A stretch of 64,000 bases of DNA, taken from assembly GCA_011947345.1 (NCBI GenBank), contig JAAVTG010000586.1, positions 496,001 to 560,000 on the forward strand, given 5' to 3'. Origin of the DNA: Phytophthora quininea. Its lineage: Eukaryota; Oomycota; Peronosporomycetes; Peronosporales; Peronosporaceae. The notes below the pieces were generated by a model. The model saw nothing but the letters and a program-made list of their open reading frames with translations, ran no database searches and had not been told where the DNA came from. The position numbers were made by a program, and so were the translations under genes. Positions 1 through 11,384 of the stretch are shown one piece after another (the stretch's first letter is position 1; each line of letters starts with the position of its first letter).

Positions 1-1717
1 AAAGCAGCACGTAGCCAATAATCGGCACTTGGCGCTTGACAAGCAACTGCAGCTCCATAGTTCCATTGCGTAACTCCACCGTCTCCACGGCAACATCCTT
101 AATGTCAGTCGGAAGCGAGGACAATCGGCGCAATAATCCGGGGCGTTTGTATAGCTTGTCGCTGTCGGGGACAGCCAAGACGAACTGTTGCGAGGTCTCT
201 TGAACGGCACCAGAGCCTCCACCGGTCGCTGTGACGTGAGGGAGCTCAATAAGATACGCATTCCGCTCCGTTGCTGTCGGTACCCCATCACTTTCGGTGG
301 GGTGTCCAGTGGGACCAGCAGATCCCTCCCCAGGATGCTCAAATGGAATAGACACCACAAAAGAGTCCTCAGCCTGCTCCAGTATTGAGCTCCGCTTTCG
401 CCGAATTGTCATGGGCACGCCTGCAGCTTCTCGCTCACGTCGAGATAACGTATTCGCCGAGAGTCCTCGAAGAAGTGGCGTGGTCTCGACAGGTCGAGTT
501 GCAGTCGTGCCGTCATCCACTTCCTGCAGTTGATTAACACCCACCACAAACCCTTCAAACACGTCAGCAGATTGACGTACATGGGCGTCAACCGCACGCA
601 GCATCGAGTCATCGTCGGCAGCAGAAACAGCGAGAAAAACATTTTTGCTTCCAGGGGTCGTCGGTCGTGCAGGCAATTGCTCCGACGGCTCTTTCGCCAC
701 AAACACAGGCCACGGCGACAGCGACGAGATGCTATCGTTCGCTACAATGGCGTCCAGCTGCGCCTGGGTCTCCACACTGAGCCAGGCGTCCCCGCTCGTC
801 TCTAAATATTTCAGTCCATAGCTAGGTCGCAGCACATTAAGAGCTTCAGCTAAAGAGAACTTGGGCTTCTCGTACGCCAGCATCTCCAACGCTGCAAACA
901 GTCTCCCCGTCGTGAGGAAAAGCCCCGCGTCAATGGCATCAAACTGTTTGAGTCCACGACCAATCTTGCGGATCGTTCCGTTCGCATTGTTCAGTAATAC
1001 TTTCCCTGCCGTCGACGGGAGGCCTCGCAGCTTATCCTTGTCGGAATCCACCAGCACACACGCAACGCAGCCTTCCAGCTCAAAGTGGGCAAGTCGACTA
1101 ATGATCGCGCGGTCAAAGATATGGTCCGCCGTGTGGATCAAGAAGGGCTTGGTAAACATCTCTCTCGCAGACAGCAACGTCCGCGCATGTCCGTAGGGCG
1201 TCTCCTCTCCTAAATTGAGGAACTCAATCTGCAGCTTGGCGTAGAGGAAGCTCTCCTTCACGTGCTCCATGATCTCATGGCCAAAGTACGAGATGATGAT
1301 CACCACACGCTCCATCCCAGCCACAAACAGCTGAGCCAAAATGTGCTCGATGAGAGTGTACTCCCCAGCATAATCAGACACTTGGGCGTGTCGGAGCCGT
1401 CCAGGCACATGGTGCTGGACGCCGCAGTCAGCAGCACCTGCTTAACGCCATCCTTATCTCTGACGGGGAGGGAGGCCCCTCGCTCGGGGACTGGCTCGGT
1501 CTTCGTCATCTTCGGGCGTCTTGCCCACCGCCTCGAACGGAACCTCCTGGCCGCGGTTCACCACGACGCCCTGCATGTCCACGGCGTCCTCGGATTGCAT
1601 GCCGCGCACCAGATCCGCCTCGGGGATGTGCGCCAGCTCGCTCAGCTTCACCAGGTCCAGCGTGTACACGTTGGACGGCACCTCCGTGTCGATCTGCAGC
1701 CGCTCGCGGCCTTCCAT
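1..1717 (-). CDS. Sugar/inositol-phosphate nucleotidyltransferase-like protein (3' end outside window)
   Basis: The start is taken at the ATG giving MEGRERLQIDTE. The body resembles NTP-transferase-fold enzymes and in particular CTP:inositol-1-phosphate cytidylyltransferases: an N-terminal glycine/alanine loop region (VLLTAASSTMCLDG), then FLIHTADHIFDRAII with the expected Asp-His, then IGRGLKQFDAIDAGLF, then a region ending in WLSVETQAQLDA. Such enzymes activate a phospho-sugar or inositol phosphate with CTP or another NTP. The reading frame moves twice: once between about 1509 and 1454 and back near 1378, where adding one base restores the original frame. The segment between holds the catalytic loop, so two compensating sequence errors are more likely than a dead gene. 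About 350 residues after the core are unassigned, and the C-terminus lies beyond position 1. A fused alcohol-phosphatidyltransferase domain, known in the bacterial and archaeal enzyme, could lie outside the window but is not seen. Confidence 0.6.
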
Positions 1718-2321
1718 GGTGAGTCGATGGAATTGGATTGCGTCGAAGAATCTACAGTGACTTTTTGTATGGCTACAGGAAATGTTATAATAACTTAATG
1801 GCAAGTTGAAGTGTTCATGCCCACGTAGAAGGCGGTGGGGCTGTGGGCTCTGAAGCTTTGAATAAATATAATAGCTCACTGTGAGCATTATCTGTAGCAT
1901 GTTCGTCTTCATGACACGCAAAGCATCAAATAAATGAACGTGCACGGTGCAGATCACGCGAGCTTCGACTGCTCACGCTATGCCTTGTCTGCGATGGCAG
2001 CGACAACATATCCATCGCCAACAATACCATCCGAACGGAACCCTGCCCAGCTGCACGCAACAACCTCCACCGGTCCGGTCCGGCCACGAGAAGAAAATGA
2101 GCTTCTCGCGCCGGGCCCCACCCACTCACCGACACAGCCAGGGAGCAATGAGTCCCCAGCGTCCCGGCGAGTTGGCGAGGAGGACGGCCCGAGGAAGCAA
2201 TGAGTTCCCCAGTCCATTCGTCGCGACAGCGTCGGCGCAAGCTCGTCACGATAGTCCTCGTGATCACTGGATACCATCTCCGGAATGCACGTGTTGTTGA
2301 CGAGGTCGTTCGTCGCTGGGC
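1718..2321. other. Intergenic, no gene recognised
   Basis: Short overlapping ORFs occur on both strands, but none has recognisable motifs or a plausible exon structure. The stretch separates the nucleotidyltransferase start from the 3' end of the next gene on the same strand, so it should hold the nucleotidyltransferase promoter. No clear element is visible. Confidence 0.4.
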
Positions 2322-3901
2322 TCAGTGCCATCTCTGCGTCTGCGGTCGAGGCAACCGCGAGGTAGCGGTGGTGCTGGAGGCAGTTTGACAGGCGGTCGAT
2401 CCCTTCCGGTCGCGGAACTCCGGCTTGGTGGATCGCTTCATGGCCATCCCGCTGAGCAACACACGTGGGCTGCGAGCAACACTAGTAGTCGACGTAGAAT
2501 TCTTCTTCAGTGGCGCCACCTTGCTGCTCGTGCGAACACCAGATGTCGTCGATGCGGTTGGGCGAGCGGAGGTGCAGGCCGCTGCATTCGCATTTTGGTG
2601 GGAGGCCTTGGCGGTTTGCACCGGGGAAGGCGGCGACGCACGATGCGAGGTTGACGCCTTCTTCTCCTCAGTCTTGACGAGCTTGGGAATCGACGGCGTA
2701 CGTTGGCTGCGGGGGTCAGTGCGGTTCACTGACTCACGGTGCGCTACCGCAGCACGCCGGCCCGACATTTCCTCCTGCACCTTGACCCGGTCGAAGTTGC
2801 GCTGCAGCCGAGCAGCCTCCTTGAACGGCGTCACCTTGGCAGGCATGGCGACGATGCTTCCGGAAGCACCAGCGTCTCCGCCGGCGATCTGCGAGCGCAG
2901 ACGCACAACTTCGCGCTCAGCGATCGACAACTGCGCCGACTTCTGATCGAGCTCGCGCTGCATCTCCGTGAGCTCGGCAGTGTTCTTGGTGTCGTGAGGG
3001 TGAGTGGTGACGCAGTGCTCCACCACCCAGGCTTCCAGCGCCGTGAGCTTCACCTCCAATGCGCGCTTCTCCTTGACCTCTTCGTCTAGCCTCTCGTTGA
3101 CGCTCTCGAGCTGGCTGCTGCGGAAGCGTAGCTGCGTCACGAGCAGCCTCTCGAGCTCACCAGTGTGCTCAGCAGCGGCCGCATCGCTGGAGTCGCCGCT
3201 CTTGTGCTTCTGTGGGTCCGCATTCTCCGTCTGCGCTGCTTCGAGCTGCTCTCGCAGACGCTCGATCTCCGTTTTGGCCATGGCGAGCTCCGACTCCAGC
3301 GCTGCCGAGCGACCAGCTTCCAGTTGGTGCTGCTCACGAAGACGGCTGACGAGTGCAGCAGCTTCTGCTTCGGGCTCCTCCAGCTCCTCCAGCTCTTCCC
3401 TAGTTGAGCAGCTGGCTGTATCGGAGTCCTCACCAGCGTTGGGCAGATCGTCGGCCAGAAATGCCTGGATCAGAGGTGCTGCGATGGACAGCGCCGAGTC
3501 GAACAGGCTTCGGGACGGCCTCCGATCGAATCGACCTTCGCGATCAGCTTGCAGCGCGTCTCTCTCAGCCGTATCGATGGCCCTGCTGATCCCGGTCGTC
3601 CAGACGTCGAACATGTCGTCGTCGCTAGCCTCGAGGTGCCAGAATGTGTCCCCCACCTCGACCGCGAACCGGAGGCGGTGCTCATTTGACACCAGCAGCC
3701 TTACCGGCGCCACGGTGGGGTTCAGCGGCAGCCTCGCGCCGTCCACGTCTTCGTAGGGGCGGCACAGCAGCACGGGCACCTGGAAAGGGGAGGGGCAGCC
3801 CTCGTAGTAGAGCCGCAGCGCCACGTGCTGCCTACGTTAGATACACGAGCGTTAGATTAATTAATACTGACCCAAAGATACCACAGGCTTTCTTACCACA
3901 T
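2322..3901 (-). CDS. Coiled-coil protein with five-base first coding exon
   Basis: The long ORF opens with GTG at 3824, so a eukaryotic start must lie upstream. An acceptor (CTAACGTAG) ends at 3832 and a good donor (GTAAGA) starts at 3896. Joining them puts an ATG at 3901 in frame, so exon 1 codes only ATGTG and the protein starts MWQHVALRLYYEG. The intron is 65 nt, typical of this window. The first ~110 residues are compact (LRFAVEVGDTFWHLEASDDD). Residues ~140-320 form a long coiled coil rich in Glu, Leu, Arg and Gln. The C-terminal ~180 residues are basic, Ser/Thr-rich and disordered. No catalytic motif is seen. Such architecture fits a cytoskeletal or scaffold protein, but the function is unknown. 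Confidence 0.7.
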
Positions 3902-4371
3902 GCCGGGGCTGATCTCCAGCTTCATCATCGCTCTCTCGTGCAGGCTTGACATCCTGCGCTCTCACTTCTTCTCTCTTACTTGCTTGGTACTCTTCCTCTG
4001 CTGTTGCTGTTCTCCAACGAGCGCGAAAAGTAGAATGGGCACGAAACGTCAGTGGGCGCGAAAATTCAAACGAGACCATCATCAGAATCTGATAATGCGA
4101 CTGGTACTGACCCGCATGTTGGTGATCGATCAGCGATCACCATTGATGACACAGCGTCCGTTCGGATTTGAAGGCAGGCACATCCCAACAGATTTGCAGG
4201 ACAGCGTGGTCGTCGCTGACGTGGTCGTGAAGCTCTAGGCGACGAGGTGTCTGGCTGGCAGTGGGGATGCACCGCCAACACGACACACTTTGCAACCGAC
4301 TGCGTGGCGTGAAGCCGAAGCGCATTCCTTACGCGCGCAGCCGCCGGGAGTTGTCCGTGACCGGTGCCAAT

Positions 4372-5045
4372 TTATGCAGGCGAACTCCGCTCAGTGTCAC
4401 TCCCGCGAATTCGCGCTAGAAAGCTCTGGAGTGCCCACAAAATACTAAAACTCATAGCCAGCCAAACCAACTCAAATCTTGTGGATCCATCGAATATTGC
4501 TGCACGATCGTCTTCGCTGCGCGTCACGCGGCGCGAAACCACTACTCGAGCGCACATCACCTCCCCGCGAGCAATACCGGTACCACCGAAAGCTGCATCC
4601 GTAGGCTTCGGTTCAATCTGAAACCATCGGCCCGGTCTCGCTCCATCGATTCGCCACTGTTCGTGCGTGAACTGCTCGTAGTCCGCGATTACTAGCGCCT
4701 GTGCCAACGCTATGCAGGACGGTTCGGGACCCCAGTGACTCGCCACTTCATGTGGATAGTAGTAAGAGTCTGCCATGCAATTCAGCTGAAAGCCCATCCC
4801 AGAAGCAGTGATAGCCATGTTACCTCCACTTGCTAGCTTGTAAAACACAATATCACCTCCATGCTCAGCGCCACAGAAGCGAGACGGAAAAGCTGCTGCG
4901 CGATATTCTTCACGAGCGGGTCGAATAGCGTGCTTGCAGTTGCACGCCGTCGGTAGTCATAGCCAGCGAGAAGTAGATATTCGCCCTTTTCGTTTGCAAC
5001 CTGTCTCGACTCGAATGGGAATAGGTCCAGTGGCGCACCGGGCAA
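4372..5045 (-). pseudogene. Possible decayed protein-coding remnant
   Basis: Two overlapping minus-strand frames (5045-4833 and 4848-4372) read as protein-like sequence, with a segment YPHEVASHWGPEPSCIAL and a C-terminal hydrophobic stretch (LVWLAMSFSILWALQSFL) that could be a membrane segment. There is no convincing start, and the frame must change near 4840. I do not recognise a family. It may be an old membrane-protein gene or chance ORFs. The flanks (3902-4371 and 5046-7013) have only scattered short ORFs. Confidence 0.25.
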
Positions 5046-7013
5046 TCACGAAGTATGTGATGAATCTGGTCTTGCAGTAAGTAGCTGTTGGTTGAGCGGA
5101 TGTAGACTGGAGTGAACCAGCAGCTCAGTAGTCAGCCACACCTGGATAGTAACACGAGCGCCACCACTGTGGCGTCTTCACCACGAAGCGCTAGAAAACG
5201 CCCTCATTCCTCGCAAGAGCTGCCGCATCGTTCATCGACACATCATACCATGGATATTACTCGTTTCTTAGCTTGGAGCAGCGATGGTAGCCGCGGCACG
5301 AAAGCATACCTTCTAGCAGCTCCACCATGCAGTCACTGGGACGAACCACGCTATTCCCAACGTAGTCTGCGGTGACTGCAAGCGAACCGACGGCAGAAAC
5401 GGCAGCAACGGCGGACAAGTGAGCCAACCAAAACTGCCGGCCTTCCGCTACAGCCGCCACAACGATGAAAAGGACCACCTCGTTTTCTCCAGCCATCCGC
5501 GAGTACCTCTCGTCCTTGTGGTTCGCTCACGTGTGCAGTGTCAGGTCTCCAGCGGTGCCAACTGTAGCGCAGTCAGCCGATCAAATTTAGTAGCGAGTAG
5601 AACCGGCCCACGCCAACATGCAGCACCAAGAATGACGCAAATTCCGAAGTAATCACCGTAACTTCCATCTCCAGCTTCGCGCGACTCACTCTCATGACAG
5701 CTTCTGACGAGAGAGCGACCAAAATTCTGCAGGAGAGGCCCGAAAACTTGTCCAGCCATGCAGACATAGAAAACAGCTCATCACCTCGATAGAAACACAG
5801 TTTGCTTGGTCTGGGGTTTGCCACCGTTCTCGTTGCCAGCTACGCCAGCTTCATTGCCTTGGCGCCAACGGTTGCCACCGCATGGTCGTCGACAATATTG
5901 CAACCAAACGTCTCAGTGGCACTCGTACCTGCAGGTGCCAATGACTCGGCCGTTGCGTCAGAAATGCTGCTACACTGTGGTACACATCTCAGTGACCACA
6001 CGATTGGTTCTGGCGGCGCTCCCCCTCACCGCCTCGTCGAGCAGGGCGTGCTGCATCACCAGGACGCCATTTTGGGCCACGCACAGCGACGAACGTTCCT
6101 TCAGCGCTTGGTCCGTGGTCTGCCGTCAGCGTCACGTCGGGGTCCGGCTGCGACCGCCGAGGTCGACGTGATCTGCGACTGGGTCTTGGACAGCAGCGGC
6201 AGGAAGCAGCGCTGCTCCAGGCCACGGGGCGTCGAAGGACTGCGGGCGGTTGGGCATCGAGGGGTCCGATAAACACGAGCTTCGCCAAGCTCTAGATTTA
6301 TAGTAGATACAGCTTTTTAAATCGCATCTAAAACAGATGTTTCCGAAGCGAGGTTGCAGAGTGCGCTGATCCGGCAGAAGAGCTCGTCCGCAGTCACAGC
6401 AATGCCGTTCTACATGGCCGGGTCGCAGGAGATCTCGCCACGTGCCCCAGTAGACCCAGCGCCCCCAGTAGACCCGCCTCATGGCGTCCAAGCCGTACGT
6501 GATGTACGTGATGGCTAGATTGTGAACGTTCAGTAGCAACCTCAGCACCCGACAAACTTCAACGTGGTCAAGTTCTCGTGGCTGTGTGGACCCGTCGGAG
6601 CGAGATCTCTCCGTCGACTGCTGGGGGTGTCGAATTGGAGCAAGAACCACAGCAGAAAGTTGGTGACAACCTCGAGAGTCCCAGAACAGAACTGCGGCTG
6701 GAATGGATGCCTTCCTCACGGTCGGCTCCTCGCTATGGTGTGTTCCAGAAGGTTGTCCACGTAGATAGTCGCCTTCATGCATCCCCTGCAAGTTGCAGAT
6801 ACATGGATTGTTCTGTTGCAAAAGACAAGGTCGAAGGTGGCGTGTACAAGCTCACGGGGCCTGAGTGCGCCCGAACGACAGCATACAGGAAGACCATTTC
6901 GGCGCCCATGGTCAGGTCTGCTCGACGGAAGTAGCAGGCGAGACCCACCGGGTCCGTCCGTTAAACAGCAGCAGTAGGACGAAAGACGACAGTTTCGTGG
7001 CCAATACTAATCA
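5046..7013. other. Gene-poor stretch with short unsupported ORFs
   Basis: Many short ORFs on both strands interrupt each other. The plus ORF 5802-6272 begins with TTG and only superficially resembles a signal peptide. The minus strand next to the ABCG remnant could hold its eroded C-terminal part, but no diagnostic segment was found. Confidence 0.3.
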
Positions 7014-7792
7014 TCAATTACTCCGGCACGAACACAGCGACAGGAGCATCATGGGCAGGTCGCTCGCGTACTTGGCCAAGTACCATGAGACCTCGTTCGA
7101 CATAAAGTGGGAGAAGAGTCCGGTGAAGCTCTGGATGGCGTTCAGGCCTATGCCCAGCTGCAGGTAGACGAACCCCATCATGGCACTCGCCACAAGAGAT
7201 CGACAGGGTTCCGCGTGAGAGCGCGTGCGGTCTAGGTAGAGACTTAGCACGTGGCGATTCGACAAGACCGTGAGTTGGCTGGGGATCGTCAATTGATCGG
7301 TTTTGAAGGTGCTTCACTCTGTGCGCCATCCTGGTCTTGTCGTGCCAAGTTTCGTGTCTACACCTGGTTGGATACGGTCCGCCAAATCTTCAGCGGCTCT
7401 CGGTGTTTGTCACTTTGTTCACCACAACACGAGGTTGCTGGTGGGCCTGGACAGTCATTCCCAAGCGAGGAGAAATACCCCACAGCATCCGATGCCAGGC
7501 GTTCATACTATCGGGTAGCAGATAGGCTGATGGGTTGTTGTGATTGTTCTATTGCTACCACGTGCAATTTGCTGTAGCTGCCGCACGCCATGAAGTTGTC
7601 CAGAACGGAGGTGGGGTCGTCGACGAGCATAAGCGACAGATTTGTCAGGATCTGGGTGGCGAGCAGCAGTCTCTTACACGCTGCCGATCGATATAGCTGG
7701 GCATTTGACGAGGTGGTCTTCACTTGGATGAAGTGCGAAACCGTGTCGCGTTGCTTCATGGTGGCCTCGGCAAAGAAAACGTGAAACTGCAA
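7014..7792 (-). pseudogene. ABCG (White/PDR-type) half-transporter remnant
   Basis: Two pieces on the minus strand match the order of an ABCG half-transporter. At 7792-7508 the nucleotide-binding end reads RLLLATQILTNLSLMLVD followed by DPTSVLDNFMA, which corresponds to the family pattern of signature helix, Walker B and D-loop (DEPTSGLDSFMA). At 7292-7014 a membrane part reads GFVYLQLGIGLNAIQSFTG and KYASDLPMMLL, as in the first transmembrane segments of this family. The C-loop before KRL is altered (SAAC rather than SGGE), Walker B has Asp instead of the usual catalytic Glu, and frames are broken between the pieces. No Walker A was found. It is best read as an old, dead exporter copy. Confidence 0.6.
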
Positions 7793-8155
7793 TGCCGCCT
7801 TGGATGTTCATCATGCTGAAGGGATCCCTCGCTTCCGCTGCAGCTCGATAGCGGATTCGGCCGGATGCTGCTGACGGCAAATATGTTTGTTGGCACTTGA
7901 TCTAGGACTGCACTGTGGCGGAGCAATCGAGTATTGCGTCAAACACGACGGAGCTCCAATTACTGCGGACGATCCAACGTTTGTCGATTGGTCGATTGCG
8001 TCAGTGATATTACTTTCGAGTCTTTTCATTCCCAGTGGGCTCGTTGATTTCGCGCTTGCTACTATATCGTTGACTGCCGAGCAATCCCCACGATTGTGGA
8101 CGAGCACGTTGTTATTCTCGCAGCGTGTTACTCGGAGCCGTGTTGGCGACCACTT

Positions 8156-8173
8156 GTAGTAGTAGTAGTAGTA
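8156..8173. repeat. (TAG)n microsatellite
   Basis: A run of about six TAG/AGT units lies in non-coding DNA between the ABCG remnant and the AA17 gene. On the minus strand it produces a poly-Tyr run in a spurious ORF. Confidence 0.8.
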
Positions 8174-8335
8174 TTTGGACGAGCGATGCCAAAGCACAAC
8201 GTCTACTGGGAATTTTGTTCGACGACTGGCAATTAACGACTCGCCATCTACAGCATTTCACAGCGACATATTCAAGCAGCTTGATGGATTCATATTGCTC
8301 GACGACCTGAACATACACACGGGGACGCGATTTGC

Positions 8336-9227
8336 TTAGTGGCGTTGCTTGCGTCCGTTGCACTTTGTCGACGGTGCTGGAGTGACTTCGGGCGTGTCAG
8401 CCGAGGGCGTTTGCGAGTCAGTGGAGGGGAGTTTGTCGAAGCTGGAGCTTGAGTAGCGGAGGCGTTGCTGTTGGTTGACGGATTAGTTGAACTACCAGTC
8501 GATGGGATCGATTGTGGGGTGCTTTCAGCTTCACCACCCACCGACGAGGACGACGGTGTCTGCGAAGTTCCGCCGCCAGATCCTTTAAGAGGAATACAGT
8601 CCTCTGCAATAGAGGGACAAATGTGGGTTAATCAAAGCACAGACGCGACAACAATCACGACAACTCACTATAAGACTGCCACACCGTCTTGCCGTCGAGG
8701 CCCTGGAACGCCAACCAGTAAAACCGCATCTCCTTGCACCCGCCACTGTTGCAGGTCGAGTAGTCGACAGGGAACTGGGACTTCACGGAGACGTCTTCGT
8801 TGCCGTAGGTGGAATAGCAGTCGTCCTCGTAAAACACCTTCTTGTCGTCCAGCCAAATCTCGCACGGACCCACGTGTTGGATGGCTCTCTCGAAGGTAGC
8901 CTTGCCGTCCGTCGGAATGGGCTGAGGAGTGCCGTTCGGGTTGGTGAAACCACAGTCCGCGCCGTAGGTCGAAGTGTCGTCCATCAGCGTCTTCAAATCG
9001 ACGTAGTTGTTGGCTGTCTTGAGCGACTTGAACGCGTCCACACTGGCCTGGGTGTTGCCATTCCACTTGTCGCTCGACCACACGGGGTCGATTTGAACGA
9101 TCCAGGCCCCGCTGGCGGTCCCGGAGAACTGTGACTGCGGGATCAGCATGTAGCCGTGAGCATTTGCGTGAGGCAGCGACAGAGCCAGCAGACCCGCGGT
9201 CGACACGACAGAAGCTATCGACAACAT
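8336..9227 (-). CDS. AA17-type lytic polysaccharide monooxygenase, secreted
   Basis: The start is the ATG giving MLSIASVVSTAGLLALSLPH. It encodes a ~23-residue signal peptide that, after cleavage following NANA-type sequence, leaves His as residue 1 (HGYMLIPQSQF), as copper LPMOs require. A second conserved His sits in QHVGPCEIW, and a late WxxYxxC segment follows, as in the AA17 family, known from oomycetes as pectin-active LPMOs. Exon 1 ends at 8669; a 65-nt intron (8604-8668) interrupts the codon after QSY, and exon 2 continues KDCIPL then a Ser/Thr/Pro-rich linker. As printed, the linker reads on to 8290. One extra base in the four-base G run at 8426-8429 would restore a frame ending in a short basic tail with one Cys and a stop at 8336. 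I take that as the true end. Confidence 0.8.
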
Positions 9228-9269
9228 TAATGCAATGAATTGAGTTCTGTTTTGCGGCCTGAAGCGAGC

Positions 9270-9283
9270 GAAATCGAAAGTGA
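9270..9283 (-). promoter_or_regulatory. Oomycete initiator-like element of the AA17 gene
   Basis: On the minus strand this reads TCACTTTCGATTTC, close to the oomycete Inr pattern. It sits about 45 bases before the ATG at 9227. It also argues against the in-frame TTG at 9293 as a translation start, because that lies upstream of the likely transcription start. Confidence 0.45.
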
Positions 9284-9299
9284 AAGGCTCCAAACACTC

Positions 9300-9798
9300 A
9301 ACCTGTTGCGTTTGAGCTCAAGATTAGTAAAGACCTGAACGTGTAAAAACCTTCGGCGGCCTTTCAATGTCCATGAATGGCAACATCGGTATTAATTGAG
9401 TAGAGAAGTGTCGTGCATGTCAACAAGGTTTGCGAAAGTTTGCTATCGCAAATATGGTTGACATTCGCACGAACCGACACAAATCCGCGATGCCTCAAAA
9501 CAGCTTCTACCTCGTCGACACTGCGAATACAGTAGAAACTGTGATCTTGGCGGGCAGCATTTTGAGGTTCGTGTTCCTGTCCAAACGATCCTGGCAAAAG
9601 TAGATCGCCAACCTTTGTATTGTCCAGGATTACATGTATTACTATCACGTCGAGCATTCCGCCTCGCTCGATCAAGGACTCGCAGTCCAGCCACGATGGC
9701 TGCTGCACCAATTTGACGCTAGATACTCAAATAAATTCACTTGCACTCACCATGCACCCTTTGAAAAGTATTTGAACAAAAAGTTGGCGGGAACGGAA
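9300..9798. other. Intergenic between divergent genes
   Basis: This holds the promoters of the leftward AA17 gene and the rightward coiled-coil gene. Short ORFs here show no recognisable protein. No additional element stands out. Confidence 0.4.
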
Positions 9799-11289
9799 AT
9801 GGACGTCGACATGGCGGAACCGGAAGCTCCAGCGTCGCCTCCAGCCGCCAGGTGCGGTATTAAACAGCATTGCCTATAACCCACACAGCCACCCTCATGT
9901 GCAGCATCACTACAGCAATGAATTGTCCATCCAGGACGCATTCGCGGAGCTTTACATGACCAAACTGATGGCCAATAGCAGCAAGACGCCGAAGGAGGCC
10001 ACTGCAGACCTCCAGAACGCTCTGGTACTCCATCTTAACACATGCAGACCCTTCCTGAAGGGGAAATTAACTTATTTACTGCCCACAGGCGAAATTGCAT
10101 GACCTGCAGCAGGATTTCGTGGCCAAACAGGCCACGCAGAACTTGCTAGACAAGCTGGCGCATATGGAGACGATTGACGACCTGCGAAGAGCTTCCTTGT
10201 CCAGAAAAGTCCAAGTGGAAGCAGCTTACGAACAAGAGAAGAAGGAGATGCAGACTGCGGTGCGAGAACGTGAAGATGCGCTGCATTTGCTTGAGCGACT
10301 TGCTGCTGAAGTGGAGCAAGGTGAGTGCAGATAGGGAAGCTTTTAAATGGCTTTTGTTTTCTACTTAATGTTAAATGTGTATTGGCAGAGAAGAAGAATG
10401 TGCGTGATCACGAGCAGACACGGCCGGCGTTCGAGAGTGAGCTAGAGCGGCTCACAGAAACATGGAAAACGATGCAGCAGCGCAACGCGCAGAGGAAGGC
10501 AGCTATCCAAGTCTCCACGAGCTTGTTGATTAACGACGAAGAGGACTGCGCGCGTGTACTGGACCAGCAAACCCATCGCATCCAGGAGCTGCACGAGAAG
10601 CAAAAGGAACTCGAGGTGCGTACTGGTAAACACAAGTTTTCTTCTCAATATTTGCTTATTTATGGTTGTTTGTTATTTGTAGGACAAAAAATTGACATCA
10701 GCACCAAGGTTAAACGGACGAAGCGGTGTATCGAAACACTGTCGAAGCAGGTACAATATGCTTGCTTGAAACTTACCAACGTGTACATGTGGCTGACTTT
10801 CTGACACAATTGTTCAGAATGATTTGCGAAGCAAGGACACGGAGGTGAAGCAGCGAGAACAAGACTACATGACTCTGCAGCAAATGCAGCGCTGGTTCGT
10901 GATAATTGACCAGTGTTTCACAACGCACAGACCAGCACGTTTTTAACTTGCTTCTCACTTGCAGGTATGCGCATGTTAGAAGCATCCAGGAGTCTCTGTC
11001 TGGCTTGGAGATCACGAAAATCACAGATGAGTTTTTGGAGGTGCGAGCGCTGAAAGCGCATTCGGTGCGGCTCTACTGTGACCCAGAGACCACCCGTCTG
11101 CAGCGTATCGAGGTACGTTCTTGTTCTTTATGAAATGAAATGAATATGACTAATATGTGTTGTCAGTACTTTGACAAGCGAGTCGCTGCCAAAGACCTCG
11201 CCGACGTTGCTCTCCGCGACAACAACGTCCAATTTTTCCTGTGTGAGTATCGAGAACGCGTACGCCAGTACCTAGCGCTGCTGCTATGA
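9799..11289 (+). CDS. Eight-exon coiled-coil protein with small globular C-terminus, possibly kinetochore-like
   Basis: Exons that join in phase: 9799-9851, 9889-10024, 10089-10320, 10389-10615 or 10625, 10683-10750, 10818-10894, 10965-11112, 11167-11289. The protein starts MDVDMAEPEAPASPP, has ~200 residues of coiled coil rich in Glu, Gln, Lys and Arg, and ends in ~90 residues with a compact alpha/beta look (RWYAHVRSIQESLSGLEI ... VQFFLCEYRERVRQYLALLL). A long coiled coil followed by a small C-terminal domain is the plan of Spc24/Spc25- and related kinetochore subunits, but no diagnostic motif proves it. The first intron would be only 37 nt, unusually short here. The gene converges on the next one, with 95 bases between stops. 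Confidence 0.7.
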
Positions 11290-11384
11290 AGTGTCGTTGG
11301 CCGTACCAGCATCGCTCACTTAAAACAATCGCTTTACTCATGATATACAACCCTGTCTGTGCATCGAGCGCCAGCATCGTTGGT

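Noticed and set aside
3004..3756. Plus-strand Ser-rich ORF of 250 codons
   Set aside because: It is a shadow of the coiled-coil gene on the other strand; the Ser-rich composition mirrors its Glu/Arg codons.
5802..6272. Plus-strand ORF with an apparent signal peptide
   Set aside because: It begins with TTG, has no conserved motifs, and its hydrophobic start overlaps low-quality decayed sequence near the ABCG remnant.
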